This document shows, in pieces, positions 7,424 to 15,887 of a stretch of 64,000 nt of DNA. Position numbers and translations under genes: made by a program. The stretch is from the NCBI RefSeq assembly GCF_004153195.1, contig NZ_SEMC01000008.1, forward strand, positions 51,969 through 115,968, in the 5' to 3' direction. Position 1 is the first letter of the stretch. Each line of letters opens with the position of its first letter. Below the pieces are notes generated by a model. That model was not told the DNA's origin. It made no database searches and was given only the letters and a program-made list of their open reading frames with translations. The DNA is from Sporolactobacillus sp. THM19-2 (lineage in GTDB: Bacteria; Bacillota; Bacilli; Bacillales; Sporolactobacillaceae).

Positions 7424-9103
7424 ATGATTGGAAAACGCATACGCCACATGAAAAGATATCGGGAGATTGTTACGGTCCTGGTTAAGTATGGGTTTGGCTA
7501 CATGGTCCGGGATGTGGGTCTGCTCCATCTCCTGTCGCTTCCAAAACAGATGGTATCAGATTTTTCAGGGAACGGCAGTAATCGTAAGCCGGTCGGGCGA
7601 AGAATTCGACTGATGTTTGAGGAACTCGGACCAACATTCATCAAGCTCGGCCAACTGCTTAGTCTGCGTTCGGATATTATACCTGAAAATATAGCTAATG
7701 AACTGCGAAAATTACAGGATCGGGTGACTCCAATCGATCCTGCTTCGATTAGACATGTGATTCATGATGAATTTGGTTTACCTCCGGAGAAGATTTTTGC
7801 CTCTTTTGATGACAACTGTCTGGCTGCTGCTTCAATAGCACAGGTTCATCGGGCGACATTGAAATCCGGTGAAGAAATCGTCGTAAAGATCAGACGGCCA
7901 AACATAGAAAACATCATTGTAAATGACATCGATATCCTGCGTGATCTTACTGCTCTTCTGGAAAGGCACTATCAATGGGCAAAAGACTTTCAAATCAGCG
8001 CATTGGTGGAAGAATTTTCAACTGCTATCCGCAGTGAGATGGATTATTTCAGAGAAGGTCGAAACACGGAGAAACTGAACCGTTACTTTTCAGATAATGA
8101 AAATATCATCATTCCCAAAGTATTTTGGAAGTACTCGAGCAGCAAGGTCCTGTCACTCGAGTACATTCATGGTGTTCGATTCAATGAACTGCTTCACCTT
8201 CATAACGATAAGTTTAGCAGCAGAGAAATTGCTGAAAGACTGGTTCGGTCATTTCTGGATCAGGCACTGGTTGTTGGTACGTTTCATGGTGATCCGCATC
8301 CTGGTAACCTTTTTTTCTTTCCCGGTAATAAAATCGCCTATATTGATTTCGGTCAGGTTGGCATTTTAAATGATGAGATGAAACAGAATTTTGCTAACCT
8401 GATTATCGGACTGATGAACGGCGATACAAATCTTCTTTACCGTACCATTTTCCATATGTCGGTCATGCCTGCCGATCTGGATGAGCGGCAGTTTAAGGAA
8501 GATCTGGAAATGCTCAGAGATAAATACTATGACCTTCCCTTTAAGGACATTCATATAGGAAAGGTCATACAGGAGATTTTTGAAACAACCAAAAGGTATC
8601 ATATCTCGATCCCTAAAAACTATTCTCTTCTCGGTAAAGCCCTGATTACTCTGGAAGGGCTCATCACCAGACTGGATAATCAGTTCAGTATTCTGGAATT
8701 TGCTGAACCATATGGTCGAAAACTCATGCTTAACCGTTTGAATCCGGAGCGAGTCGGCAAACTGCTTTGGAACAGAATTTTCGAAGCTGCAGAAAACAGT
8801 TCCCGTCTGCCCGCGCTCCTGAAAAAAGCACTGACTCACCTGAACAGAGGCCAGACACATGTGGAAATGGAACTCCCACAGCTCGAACAGCTTCTTTCAA
8901 AACTTGACCGGGTAGCCAATCGTATCTCTTTCAGTATTATACTCCTCGCATTCAGCATCATCCTGACGGGACTTATGATCAGTGAAACGTTTGGAAAACA
9001 CCCTTTTATCATAAATATACCTGTTCTCGACATTGCTCTTGCCATAGGTTCTTTTATGTTCCTGCTCATCCTGCTGGCTATTTTTCGATCGGGGAGATTT
9101 TGA
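7424..9103 (+). CDS. ABC1/UbiB (AarF) family atypical kinase
   Basis: 559 residues. The protein-kinase-like ABC1 fold includes GPTFIKLGQLLSLR (about 66-79), the AAASIAQVH nucleotide-loop motif (about 142-150), GTFHGDPHPGNLF around 285-297 and the metal-binding DFG in YIDFGQVG near 307. Two C-terminal transmembrane helices (about 505-555) anchor it. UbiB proteins support isoprenoid-quinone or lipid metabolism; Firmicutes use menaquinone, so the exact role is open. ATG 7424 is preferred over GTG 7415, which lies inside the SD AAGGTGAGG. It follows the phasin-like gene closely and probably shares its transcript. Confidence 0.88.
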   Translation: MIGKRIRHMKRYREIVTVLVKYGFGYMVRDVGLLHLLSLPKQMVSDFSGNGSNRKPVGRRIRLMFEELGPTFIKLGQLLSLRSDIIPENIANELRKLQDRVTPIDPASIRHVIHDEFGLPPEKIFASFDDNCLAAASIAQVHRATLKSGEEIVVKIRRPNIENIIVNDIDILRDLTALLERHYQWAKDFQISALVEEFSTAIRSEMDYFREGRNTEKLNRYFSDNENIIIPKVFWKYSSSKVLSLEYIHGVRFNELLHLHNDKFSSREIAERLVRSFLDQALVVGTFHGDPHPGNLFFFPGNKIAYIDFGQVGILNDEMKQNFANLIIGLMNGDTNLLYRTIFHMSVMPADLDERQFKEDLEMLRDKYYDLPFKDIHIGKVIQEIFETTKRYHISIPKNYSLLGKALITLEGLITRLDNQFSILEFAEPYGRKLMLNRLNPERVGKLLWNRIFEAAENSSRLPALLKKALTHLNRGQTHVEMELPQLEQLLSKLDRVANRISFSIILLAFSIILTGLMISETFGKHPFIINIPVLDIALAIGSFMFLLILLAIFRSGRF

Positions 9104-9688
9104 TCAGACATGAAGTAAAAAAGTTCGTGCACCAATTGTATGGTCCAAATCTCCGGCAAATTTGTTCAATGTTTTTTGTGCACTCGAGACCTGTTCTACC
9201 GAATTCTTACCTGATTTCCGGATCAGTCGTGAACATTCAGCAGATATCTGTCTGATCTGATACTCATCCACCCCCCTTCCAGCCATGTACAGAGCGGCCA
9301 ATCTCTCGCCTTCCGGATAAAGACGATGCCAGGTATCTCCCGGCTGGTTCGAAATCATCTGGCAAGTCATCTTTTGTGAGTGATCTACCACAGCAAGCAG
9401 TACATCCTGCACCTGATGGGGTATCCTTCGAATACGAGTCGTCAGCCAGTCCCATTGATCCTGGCTGATCTTGTATGCCTCATCACGGAATAAAAAGTTT
9501 TCTCTAATTTCACGTAAGGCAGAGGCACTTCCTGTACAGCAAATAATCTGACTGTCGGAAATGCGCAGAGCACTGGGTTTACTTCCCGGTCTGACCACAA
9601 TCTTCCCCTGTTTATTCATATCCACCAGGTGGTTGTCACTGACTACCGAAGCCCATTGATCTGATGCAATGATTGAAACAAAGCTCAT
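9104..9688 (-). CDS. Conserved hypothetical protein, possibly Ntn-hydrolase-like
   Basis: 194 residues with no signal peptide or membrane helix. The N-terminus MSFVSIIASDQWASVVSD followed by SDSQIICCTGS is faintly like proteasome/HslV-type beta sheets, but no catalytic Thr or Cys can be assigned. The stop codon starts on the base after the UbiB stop at 9103, so the two convergent genes abut with no room for a terminator. SD AAGGATGA lies about 11 nt before the ATG. I do not recognise the function. Confidence 0.65.
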   Translation of the reverse strand: MSFVSIIASDQWASVVSDNHLVDMNKQGKIVVRPGSKPSALRISDSQIICCTGSASALREIRENFLFRDEAYKISQDQWDWLTTRIRRIPHQVQDVLLAVVDHSQKMTCQMISNQPGDTWHRLYPEGERLAALYMAGRGVDEYQIRQISAECSRLIRKSGKNSVEQVSSAQKTLNKFAGDLDHTIGARTFLLHV

Positions 9689-9781
9689 AAAACAGATTCA
9701 TCCTTCCACATGAAATATCACTCTTTCCCTCCTTCTTATCATAACAAATTTAGACCGTTAAGGTTTATAGAAGCGGAAACA

Positions 9782-9809
9782 TTGCAATTTTCGGCAGAAG
9801 TCATAGAAT
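9782..9809 (+). promoter_or_regulatory. Candidate promoter of pyruvate oxidase
   Basis: TTGCAA (9782-9787), 16-bp spacer, TAGAAT (9804-9809), giving a leader of about 100 nt. B. subtilis ydaP uses sigma-B, but no GTTTAA...GGGTAT pair is visible here. Confidence 0.4.
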
Positions 9810-9916
9810 AGACTTATAAGGTTCACTGGATTGTAAAATTTATATAGAGAAAAATTCTGAACCATTCATGAACCGATGTTTCAGAAGAAGTAATCTTTTG
9901 AAGGAGGATTATCCCT

Positions 9917-11644
9917 ATGGGAAAAATCAAGGCAAGTGAAGCAGTTGTTTCATTGTTGGAAAAATGGGGAATTGATCACATTTACGGTATCCCCGGCGAT
10001 TCAATCGACACCATGGTTGAAGCGTTGAGAAAAAAAGAAAGTAAAATTAAATTTTACACGGTTCGCCACGAAGAAGTGGCCTCGCTTGCTGCCGCCGCCT
10101 ACGCAAAGCTGACCGGTAAGATTGGCGTTTGCCTGGCAATTGGCGGCCCCGGTGCCATCCACCTGCTTAATGGTATGTATGATGCGAAAATGGATCATGT
10201 TCCGATGCTTGTACTGGTTGGACATATTCCTTCGAAGCTGACCGGGACAGATTATTTTCAGGAAGTCAATACCGTTGATCTTTATAAAGATGTTGCGGTA
10301 TATAACAAAGAAGTGACAAGTGCCGAGAGTTTCCCGGTAGTGGTCAATCAGGCGATAAGGACCGCTTATCAGGAACGTGGAGTAGCTGTCCTTTCTATTC
10401 CTGATGATGTGCCGCTTGGTGAAATCTCTGATCAGGCTGCTCAACTTTCCACAGTTTTTGAAAAGAAAATTCCCGGACTCGTTCAGGATGATTTAAGCGA
10501 TGCGGTTTCTCTGATTAATAAGGCAAAAAATCCGGTCATTCTTGCCGGTGTCGGCGCAAAAAGCGCGAAGAAGCAGCTAAAAGCTTTTGCAGAACGAATT
10601 TCCGCCCCGGTATGTGTCACGCTGCCTGGTAAGGGCGCACTGCCTGATGACCATCCGAATTTTCTGGGGAATATCGGTAAAATCGGTACGAAACCATCTT
10701 ATGAAGCCATGAAGAGCGCAGATCTGCTGATTATGGTGGGTACGGATTATCCTTATGCCGCATATCTTCCGGAGGGTGCAAAATGCGTTCAGATTGACAT
10801 TGATCCGGTGAAGATTGGCAAGAGATATTCTGTCACGACAGGTGTTGTCGGAGATGCCGCTGAAGCGCTCGCATATTTGAACGAACACACCACACCGGTC
10901 AAGGACCGTCCGTTCCTTAAATCCTGCCAGGATAAGATGGCAAAATGGCTGAGTTGGATGGAAGAAGACAAATCCGTGAATAAGACGCCAATTGCTCCTC
11001 AGGCAGTGATGAAGGCTGTCCAGTCCATCGCTGAAGACAATGCGATTTTTTCCGTTGATGTCGGAACAGCCACGGTCTGGTCAACTCGTTATCTTCATGT
11101 GACGAATCAGGACTTCATCGTTTCCGCCTGGCTGGGAACGATGGGATGCGGACTCCCGGGAGCAATCGCCGCAAAACAGGCATTCCCTGATCGTCAGGCT
11201 ATTGCAATCTGTGGTGATGGCGCCTTCGCTATGGTTATGCAGGATTTTGTCACAGCAGTCGAATATAATTGGCCGATCATTGTGGTCGTCCTGAACAACA
11301 AACAGCTTGCCTTTATCAAGTACGAACAGCAATCTGCCGGTCAGCTGAACTACGGCATTAATTTGCATGATATTGACTATGCCAAATTTGCTGAAGCGTG
11401 CGGTGGCAAGGGATTCCGGGTTGAAAAATATGAAGATCTGCAGGGTGCATTTGAAAAAGCGAAAGACTCTGATGTACCGGTTATCCTTGACGTAGCTGTA
11501 GACGAAAACGCAGCTCCGCTTCCTGGAAAGATAGTCATGGATGAAGCGAAGGGCTATGCCAAATTCGCATCTAAGTCCGTGGTCGAAAACCATAAATTTG
11601 AAAAAATGCCACCTATGAAAGATGTCGCGAGACGTTTCTTATAA
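9917..11644 (+). CDS. Thiamine-diphosphate pyruvate oxidase (YdaP/PoxL type)
   Basis: 575 residues. The N-terminal PYR domain starts GKIKASEAVVSLLEKWGIDHIYGIPGDS and includes VRHEEVASLAAAAYAKLTG with the catalytic glutamate. A central FAD/NAD-like domain spans about 185-340. The C-terminal PP domain has the ThDP motif GDGAFAMVMQDF (about 432) ending in VVLNN. The enzyme would oxidise pyruvate to acetyl phosphate, CO2 and H2O2, giving ATP via acetate kinase; acetolactate synthase-like activity is less likely because no small subunit is adjacent. The SD GAAGGAGGA is strong. It is monocistronic between a promoter-rich leader and a strong terminator. Confidence 0.9.
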   Translation: MGKIKASEAVVSLLEKWGIDHIYGIPGDSIDTMVEALRKKESKIKFYTVRHEEVASLAAAAYAKLTGKIGVCLAIGGPGAIHLLNGMYDAKMDHVPMLVLVGHIPSKLTGTDYFQEVNTVDLYKDVAVYNKEVTSAESFPVVVNQAIRTAYQERGVAVLSIPDDVPLGEISDQAAQLSTVFEKKIPGLVQDDLSDAVSLINKAKNPVILAGVGAKSAKKQLKAFAERISAPVCVTLPGKGALPDDHPNFLGNIGKIGTKPSYEAMKSADLLIMVGTDYPYAAYLPEGAKCVQIDIDPVKIGKRYSVTTGVVGDAAEALAYLNEHTTPVKDRPFLKSCQDKMAKWLSWMEEDKSVNKTPIAPQAVMKAVQSIAEDNAIFSVDVGTATVWSTRYLHVTNQDFIVSAWLGTMGCGLPGAIAAKQAFPDRQAIAICGDGAFAMVMQDFVTAVEYNWPIIVVVLNNKQLAFIKYEQQSAGQLNYGINLHDIDYAKFAEACGGKGFRVEKYEDLQGAFEKAKDSDVPVILDVAVDENAAPLPGKIVMDEAKGYAKFASKSVVENHKFEKMPPMKDVARRFL

Positions 11645-11660
11645 GGTGATTATTTAAATT

Positions 11661-11706
11661 AAAAAAGGCGTCCGGTTAATTTTTTATAACCGGACGCCTT
11701 TTTTAC
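11661..11706 (+). terminator. Strong bidirectional terminator after pyruvate oxidase
   Basis: GGCGTCCGGTTA pairs perfectly with TAACCGGACGCC, flanked by six A on the left and six or more T on the right, so it can work on both strands. Confidence 0.9.
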
Positions 11707-11739
11707 ACTTAAGCGATGAACATGTCTCATGTAAAGATC

Positions 11740-11765
11740 TAAAATCCTGCGGTAATAGCAGGCCC
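11740..11765 (-). terminator. Weak terminator candidate of the gnd-type gene
   Basis: Read leftward, CCTGC-TATTACC-GCAGG is followed by ATTTTAG, about 70 bp past the stop. The stem is only 5 bp. Confidence 0.3.
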
Positions 11766-11834
11766 TGCCCATTTCTGATATTAAGGAAATATAATAAACA
11801 TATAGAATTTATATAGCCTTTCAGTGATCGGGAG

Positions 11835-12734
11835 TTATTTTTTTACAACAGCATGCCCTCCAAACTCGTTGCGCAGGGCAGCAACGACTTTCCCTGAAAA
11901 AGTGTCCGATTCAAGCGAACGATAGCGCATCAAGAGAGACAGGGCAATAACAGGCGTTGAAACCTGCATGTCCAGTGCAGTTTCCAATGTCCACTTTCCT
12001 TCCCCTGAAGAGGCCATAATTCCACTCAACTGTTCCAGATTACCGTCCTTCGAGAAAGCATCTTCAAGAAGTTCGATTAACCAGCTCCGAATCACTGAGC
12101 CATGGTTCCACACCTTGGCTACAGCCTTGTTATCATAGTCAAATTCACTCTTCTGCAACACTTCAAATCCTTCGGCAATGGATTGCATCATACCGTATTC
12201 AATACCGTTATGTACCATTTTCAGGAAATGGCCGCTCCCTGCTTTCCCTGTGTAAAGGCAGCCATCCTTTACTGCAAGAGACTGAAAAAGAGGTTTGAGA
12301 TAATCGAAAGTCTTTTTGTCGCCGCCGATCATCAGGCAGGCACCATTCCGTGCACCGCTCATCCCCCCCGACGTACCCACATCCATAAAAGAAATGCCCT
12401 GTTCCCTGCACATTCTGTAATGACGAAGGGAATCTGTATATTTTGAATTTCCTCCATCAAGTACCATATCTCCGGGATCAATGAGAGCCAGTAATGTGTT
12501 AAGTGTTTCTTCCATTGGCCGACCGGCTGGAACCATCAGCCAGAACACACGTGGCTTTTCCAGACTCTTAACCAATGATTCCAGAGAATAAAATCCTTGT
12601 ATGTCCGGTATTCCTTCAGCTTTTTTAATCGCCTCATCTGACACGTCGTATGCTTTAACTTTGAAATGATGATCGGCCATATTCTGAGCCAGATTGTATC
12701 CCATTTTCCCCAGACCTACTAAGCCTATCTCCAT
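11835..12734 (-). CDS. 6-phosphogluconate dehydrogenase, short decarboxylating form (YqeC/GndA-like)
   Basis: Oxidises 6-phosphogluconate to ribulose-5-phosphate and CO2; short forms often use NAD. 299 residues, about 170 fewer than the common Gnd, as in B. subtilis YqeC. The Rossmann start is MEIGLVGLGKMGYNLAQNM. The block MVLDGGNSKYTDS and the substrate loop GTSGGMSGARNGACLMIGG are present, as is the catalytic lysine region GHFLKMVHNGIEYGMMQ. It lies downstream of fruA on the same strand but is separated by a terminator, so it is likely its own unit. Confidence 0.87.
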   Translation of the reverse strand: MEIGLVGLGKMGYNLAQNMADHHFKVKAYDVSDEAIKKAEGIPDIQGFYSLESLVKSLEKPRVFWLMVPAGRPMEETLNTLLALIDPGDMVLDGGNSKYTDSLRHYRMCREQGISFMDVGTSGGMSGARNGACLMIGGDKKTFDYLKPLFQSLAVKDGCLYTGKAGSGHFLKMVHNGIEYGMMQSIAEGFEVLQKSEFDYDNKAVAKVWNHGSVIRSWLIELLEDAFSKDGNLEQLSGIMASSGEGKWTLETALDMQVSTPVIALSLLMRYRSLESDTFSGKVVAALRNEFGGHAVVKK

Positions 12735-12837
12735 AAAATCACCCTATACTTTGAATTTGTCTTCTTTGTTAAGTTTACCTCATTTCCATTTAGCATCCAA
12801 ATTTGTTTTTCTGATACTTTTCCCTGTAAAAATTTTA

Positions 12838-12890
12838 TCCCGTATGAACGGGAAAGGATCCGGTCTATTCAGACCGGATCCCCTTTTGTC
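12838..12890 (-). terminator. Terminator block behind fruA
   Basis: GGATCCGGTCT-GAAT-AGACCGGATCC is an 11-bp perfect stem. A second hairpin CCCGT-TCAT-ACGGG follows on the minus strand and ends in ATAAAATTTTT. Together they close the fructose PTS transcript. Confidence 0.72.
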
Positions 12891-12916
12891 TTCTTTTATG
12901 ATTATGATTTTATTTT

Positions 12917-14800
12917 TTATCCCTGTTTCAGCGGTTTCTTCCACAGCCCAAGGATCAGGCCGGAAATGATTGCACCAATAATGATGGTCAGCAGGAAGAG
13001 GAAACCATGATTCCCGAGGAAGATAACAAATATCCCACCGTGCGGGGCCGGAATATTAATGTTCCATAACTGAGTCAACCCTCCGGCAATTGCTGCTCCT
13101 ACGATACTTGATGACAGTACACGCAATGGATCAGCTGCAGCAAACGGAATGGCCCCTTCAGTTACAAACGACAGTCCCAGGATATAGTTGGTAATTCCTG
13201 CTTTATATTCGTCTTCGGTGAATTTGTTTTTAAATATCGTAGTAGCCAGGGCAATGGCCAGCGGAGGAACCATTCCTCCTGCCATAACGGCCGCCATCAT
13301 CAGCCCGCCATTTGCGGCACCACTTGTAAATACACCGATAGCAAACGTATAAGCCGCTTTGTTCACCGGACCGCCCATATCAACGGCCATCATACCGCCA
13401 AGAACAATACCAAGGAGAACGGCATTTCCCGTTCCAAGGTTATTCAGGCCATTGATCAGGCCCGTGTTGATCCACTTGAAAAACGGATCTAGAATATAGT
13501 ACATCAGACCGCCGGTAATCAGAAGTCCTAAAACAGGGTACAGCAGAATTGGCTTCAATCCATCAAGAGTCTTCGGCAGGTTCTTAAAACACTTCTTCAG
13601 GAGAACAACGACCCAGCCTGCCAGAAAACCGGCTGCCAGACCTCCAAGGAATCCTGCATTAGACGAGTAAGCCATAAACCCGCCGACCATACCTGGCATC
13701 AGCGCCGGCCGATCTCCGATACTTACGGCAATATATGCAGCCAGGATCGCAATCAGAAAGTGGAAGGCACCGGTGCCACCGCCTGCGATAGCACTGAGCA
13801 TCTGAAAGATTGTATTATCCTTCCCCAGTCGCTCAAATAGAAACGACACAGCCAGTAAAATACCACCGCCAACAACGAATGGAAGCATATGAGAAATGCC
13901 GTTCATCAGGTCTTTATATATCCGGCTCCAGATCGAACCGTTGTTCGTTGAGGTTTCTTCTGTATCTGTATGACCTTCTGCATGAAAGACCGGAATCTGC
14001 CCGGCAAGCACTTTATCAATCAGATCACCCGGTTTACGAATCCCGTCGCTTACAGGCGTCTGCAGCAACTTTTTGCCATTAAACCTGGCCATTTCTACCT
14101 TTTTATCTGCTGCCACAATAACACCCGCGGCACGACTAATTTCATCTTTCGTCAGGACGTGCTTTACGCCTTCAGAACCATCCGTCTCCACACGAATGGA
14201 AACGCCCATTTCTTTTGCCTTTTTCTTCAGCGCATCTTCTGCCATATACGTATGGGCAATACCCGTCGGACAGGCTGTTACAGCGACGACAAACTTGTCA
14301 CTGCCGGCAGGTTGATTACTGTCAGTCTGTTTATTTTCTTCCTTCTCTGCCTGCTTTTCATCAAATAAACGAACAACTTCAGAAGATGATTTTGCCTTTT
14401 TCACCTGTGCAACAAAATCCTGATCAATCAGTAATCTGGACAACGCGGCAAGTGTCTGCAGGTGAACATCTGCAGCGCCTTCAGGAGCAGCAATCATAAA
14501 GAAAAGATAAGATGGTTTCCCGTCCAGTGCCTGGTAATCCACACCTTCCTTACTGCGTCCAAATACCACGGTTGCTTCATTCACAGCCTTCGTCTTCGCA
14601 TGTGGCATAGCAATGCCGTCTCCTATGCCTGTGCTTGATTCAGCTTCTCTTTTAAGAATCATTTTCTTAAAGGTCGCTCGATCATTGATCCGGCCATTTT
14701 TTTCCAAACTTGCAATAAGCTCGTCAATAGCTTCTTCCTTAGTCCTGGCATGCATATCCATGACCATAGCGCGTTCAATCATCAGATCTGTTATTTTCAC
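12917..14800 (-). CDS. fruA: Fructose-type PTS permease, IIABC in one chain
   Basis: 627 residues in the order IIA (about 1-150, phospho-His67 in AMPHAKT), IIB (about 168-265, phospho-Cys177 in TACPTGIAHTYMAE) and IIC (about 290-625, many membrane helices, GDRPALMPGMVGG). It imports fructose as fructose-1-phosphate. GTG start at 14800 with GGAGTG 8 nt upstream. The regulator fruR lies 153 bp upstream, but the 1-phosphofructokinase gene fruK, between the two in B. subtilis, is absent. The kinase must be elsewhere, or the product is handled differently. Confidence 0.92.
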   Translation of the reverse strand: MKITDLMIERAMVMDMHARTKEEAIDELIASLEKNGRINDRATFKKMILKREAESSTGIGDGIAMPHAKTKAVNEATVVFGRSKEGVDYQALDGKPSYLFFMIAAPEGAADVHLQTLAALSRLLIDQDFVAQVKKAKSSSEVVRLFDEKQAEKEENKQTDSNQPAGSDKFVVAVTACPTGIAHTYMAEDALKKKAKEMGVSIRVETDGSEGVKHVLTKDEISRAAGVIVAADKKVEMARFNGKKLLQTPVSDGIRKPGDLIDKVLAGQIPVFHAEGHTDTEETSTNNGSIWSRIYKDLMNGISHMLPFVVGGGILLAVSFLFERLGKDNTIFQMLSAIAGGGTGAFHFLIAILAAYIAVSIGDRPALMPGMVGGFMAYSSNAGFLGGLAAGFLAGWVVVLLKKCFKNLPKTLDGLKPILLYPVLGLLITGGLMYYILDPFFKWINTGLINGLNNLGTGNAVLLGIVLGGMMAVDMGGPVNKAAYTFAIGVFTSGAANGGLMMAAVMAGGMVPPLAIALATTIFKNKFTEDEYKAGITNYILGLSFVTEGAIPFAAADPLRVLSSSIVGAAIAGGLTQLWNINIPAPHGGIFVIFLGNHGFLFLLTIIIGAIISGLILGLWKKPLKQG

Positions 14801-14871
14801 TTTGTTTCACTCCACTTCTATAGATGCACTTAAGTTAACATCTCTCTGGTCATTGGTCCCTTCTCTCCTAT

Positions 14872-14904
14872 TTTCCCCGGCCGCTTTTTTTGTAACCGGG
14901 GAAA
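14872..14904 (-). other. Intergenic hairpin between fruR and fruA
   Basis: TTTCCCCGG pairs perfectly with CCGGGGAAA around a 15-nt A-rich loop. On the transcribed strand it is followed by AATAGGAGAG, not a U-run, so it is not a terminator. A role in mRNA processing or stability of the fruA part is possible. Confidence 0.5.
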
Positions 14905-14953
14905 CCGGACAACGGGTGTCTGTAACTGACCAGCTTTTCTTAACCTGGGACCA

Positions 14954-15703
14954 TTAACTGCAACAATAAACTCTGGTGATTTCAGAGATGGAAGAGCCTG
15001 CTGTATCAGGAAGAGAATCGGTAATCACATCAGCCTGATTTAAATCGATTATTTTACAGGAAGATATCTCGGAAAATTTACTGCTGTCTGCCAGCACGTA
15101 TGTCTGTTCAGCAAGCTCACTGGCATGTTTTTTCAGCATAGCTTCTTCAGGATCCGGAGTTGTAAAGCCCATTTCAGTGTCAATTCCATTCACACCGACA
15201 AATGCTTTATCAAATCGAAATAAATTGAGAGTCTGGACTGCAATGCTGCCGATAACTGCTTTGGTCGACCGTTTTACTTTTCCACCGATCAGGTAGCAGA
15301 CTGTATTTTGCTCAGCGAGCATTTCCCCGTGCTTCGGACCATTGGTGACAACGGTTACATGCTTATCTTTAAGAAAGGGTATCACTTCAAGCGTTGTTGT
15401 CCCCGCATCAAGGTAAATACATTCCTTGTCTTTCACCAGGCTTGCAGCAAATTTAGCAATCGCTTTTTTCTTTTGAATGTTTCTGGCTGTTTTTGTCGCC
15501 ATATCCGGTTCATCATTACGCGGACGCACCAACAGGGCACCGCCGTGTACACGGCGAAGCAAATGTCTCCCCTCCAGTTCCTGAAGGTCGCGTCGAACCG
15601 TTGATTCAGAAGCATGCATCAGGGATACGAGATCCTGAAGTTTGACAACATGCCGATCCGTCAGTTGTTTCATGATAATCTGCTGTCTTTTCTCAGCAAG
15701 CAT
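14954..15703 (-). CDS. fruR: DeoR-family regulator of fructose use
   Basis: 249 residues. The N-terminal DeoR helix-turn-helix (about 3-58) has KRQQIIMKQLTDRHVVKLQDL and ESTVRRDLQELEGRHLLRRVHGGA. The C-terminal sugar-phosphate sensor fold (about 75-235) has LDAGTTTLEVIPFL, VVTNG and FVGVNGIDTEMGFTTPD. In B. subtilis the homologue responds to fructose phosphate and controls fruRKA. The order fruR-fruA and lack of a terminator between them support one operon. The sequence resembles IolR/GlcR relatives too, so the ligand is inferred from context. Confidence 0.88.
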   Translation of the reverse strand: MLAEKRQQIIMKQLTDRHVVKLQDLVSLMHASESTVRRDLQELEGRHLLRRVHGGALLVRPRNDEPDMATKTARNIQKKKAIAKFAASLVKDKECIYLDAGTTTLEVIPFLKDKHVTVVTNGPKHGEMLAEQNTVCYLIGGKVKRSTKAVIGSIAVQTLNLFRFDKAFVGVNGIDTEMGFTTPDPEEAMLKKHASELAEQTYVLADSSKFSEISSCKIIDLNQADVITDSLPDTAGSSISEITRVYCCS

Positions 15704-15723
15704 TTCCTATCCCTCCACAAGTC

Positions 15724-15752
15724 ATTGTAACACCGCTTTCATTCAAATTCAA
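15724..15752 (-). promoter_or_regulatory. fruR proximal promoter with a CcpA cre-like site
   Basis: Minus-strand TTGAAT (15747-15752), 17-bp spacer, TACAAT (15724-15729). TGAAAGCGGTGTTA (15728-15741) overlaps the spacer and matches 13 of 14 positions of the cre consensus TGWAANCGNTNWCA, predicting catabolite repression by CcpA. Confidence 0.55.
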
Positions 15753-15857
15753 TCATTATTTATCATTTTCTGTCAGCGCATACATGTGGAAGCCGACTGA
15801 CCCGCCATGTGAGGCGCCAAAAGTCCAACTTTTTTTTGAAGCTTTTCCCGCAAAAAT

Positions 15858-15885
15858 TTTATACTTTCTAAAAGCATAAAGTCAA
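15858..15885 (-). promoter_or_regulatory. fruR distal promoter candidate
   Basis: Minus-strand TTGACT (15880-15885), 16-bp spacer, TATAAA (15858-15863). It would give a leader of about 150 nt. Confidence 0.42.
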
Positions 15886-15887
15886 TT

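Noticed and set aside
9700..9916. Sigma-B promoter for pyruvate oxidase
   Set aside because: No GTTTAA...GGGTAT pair at suitable spacing; a sigma-A-like promoter fits better.
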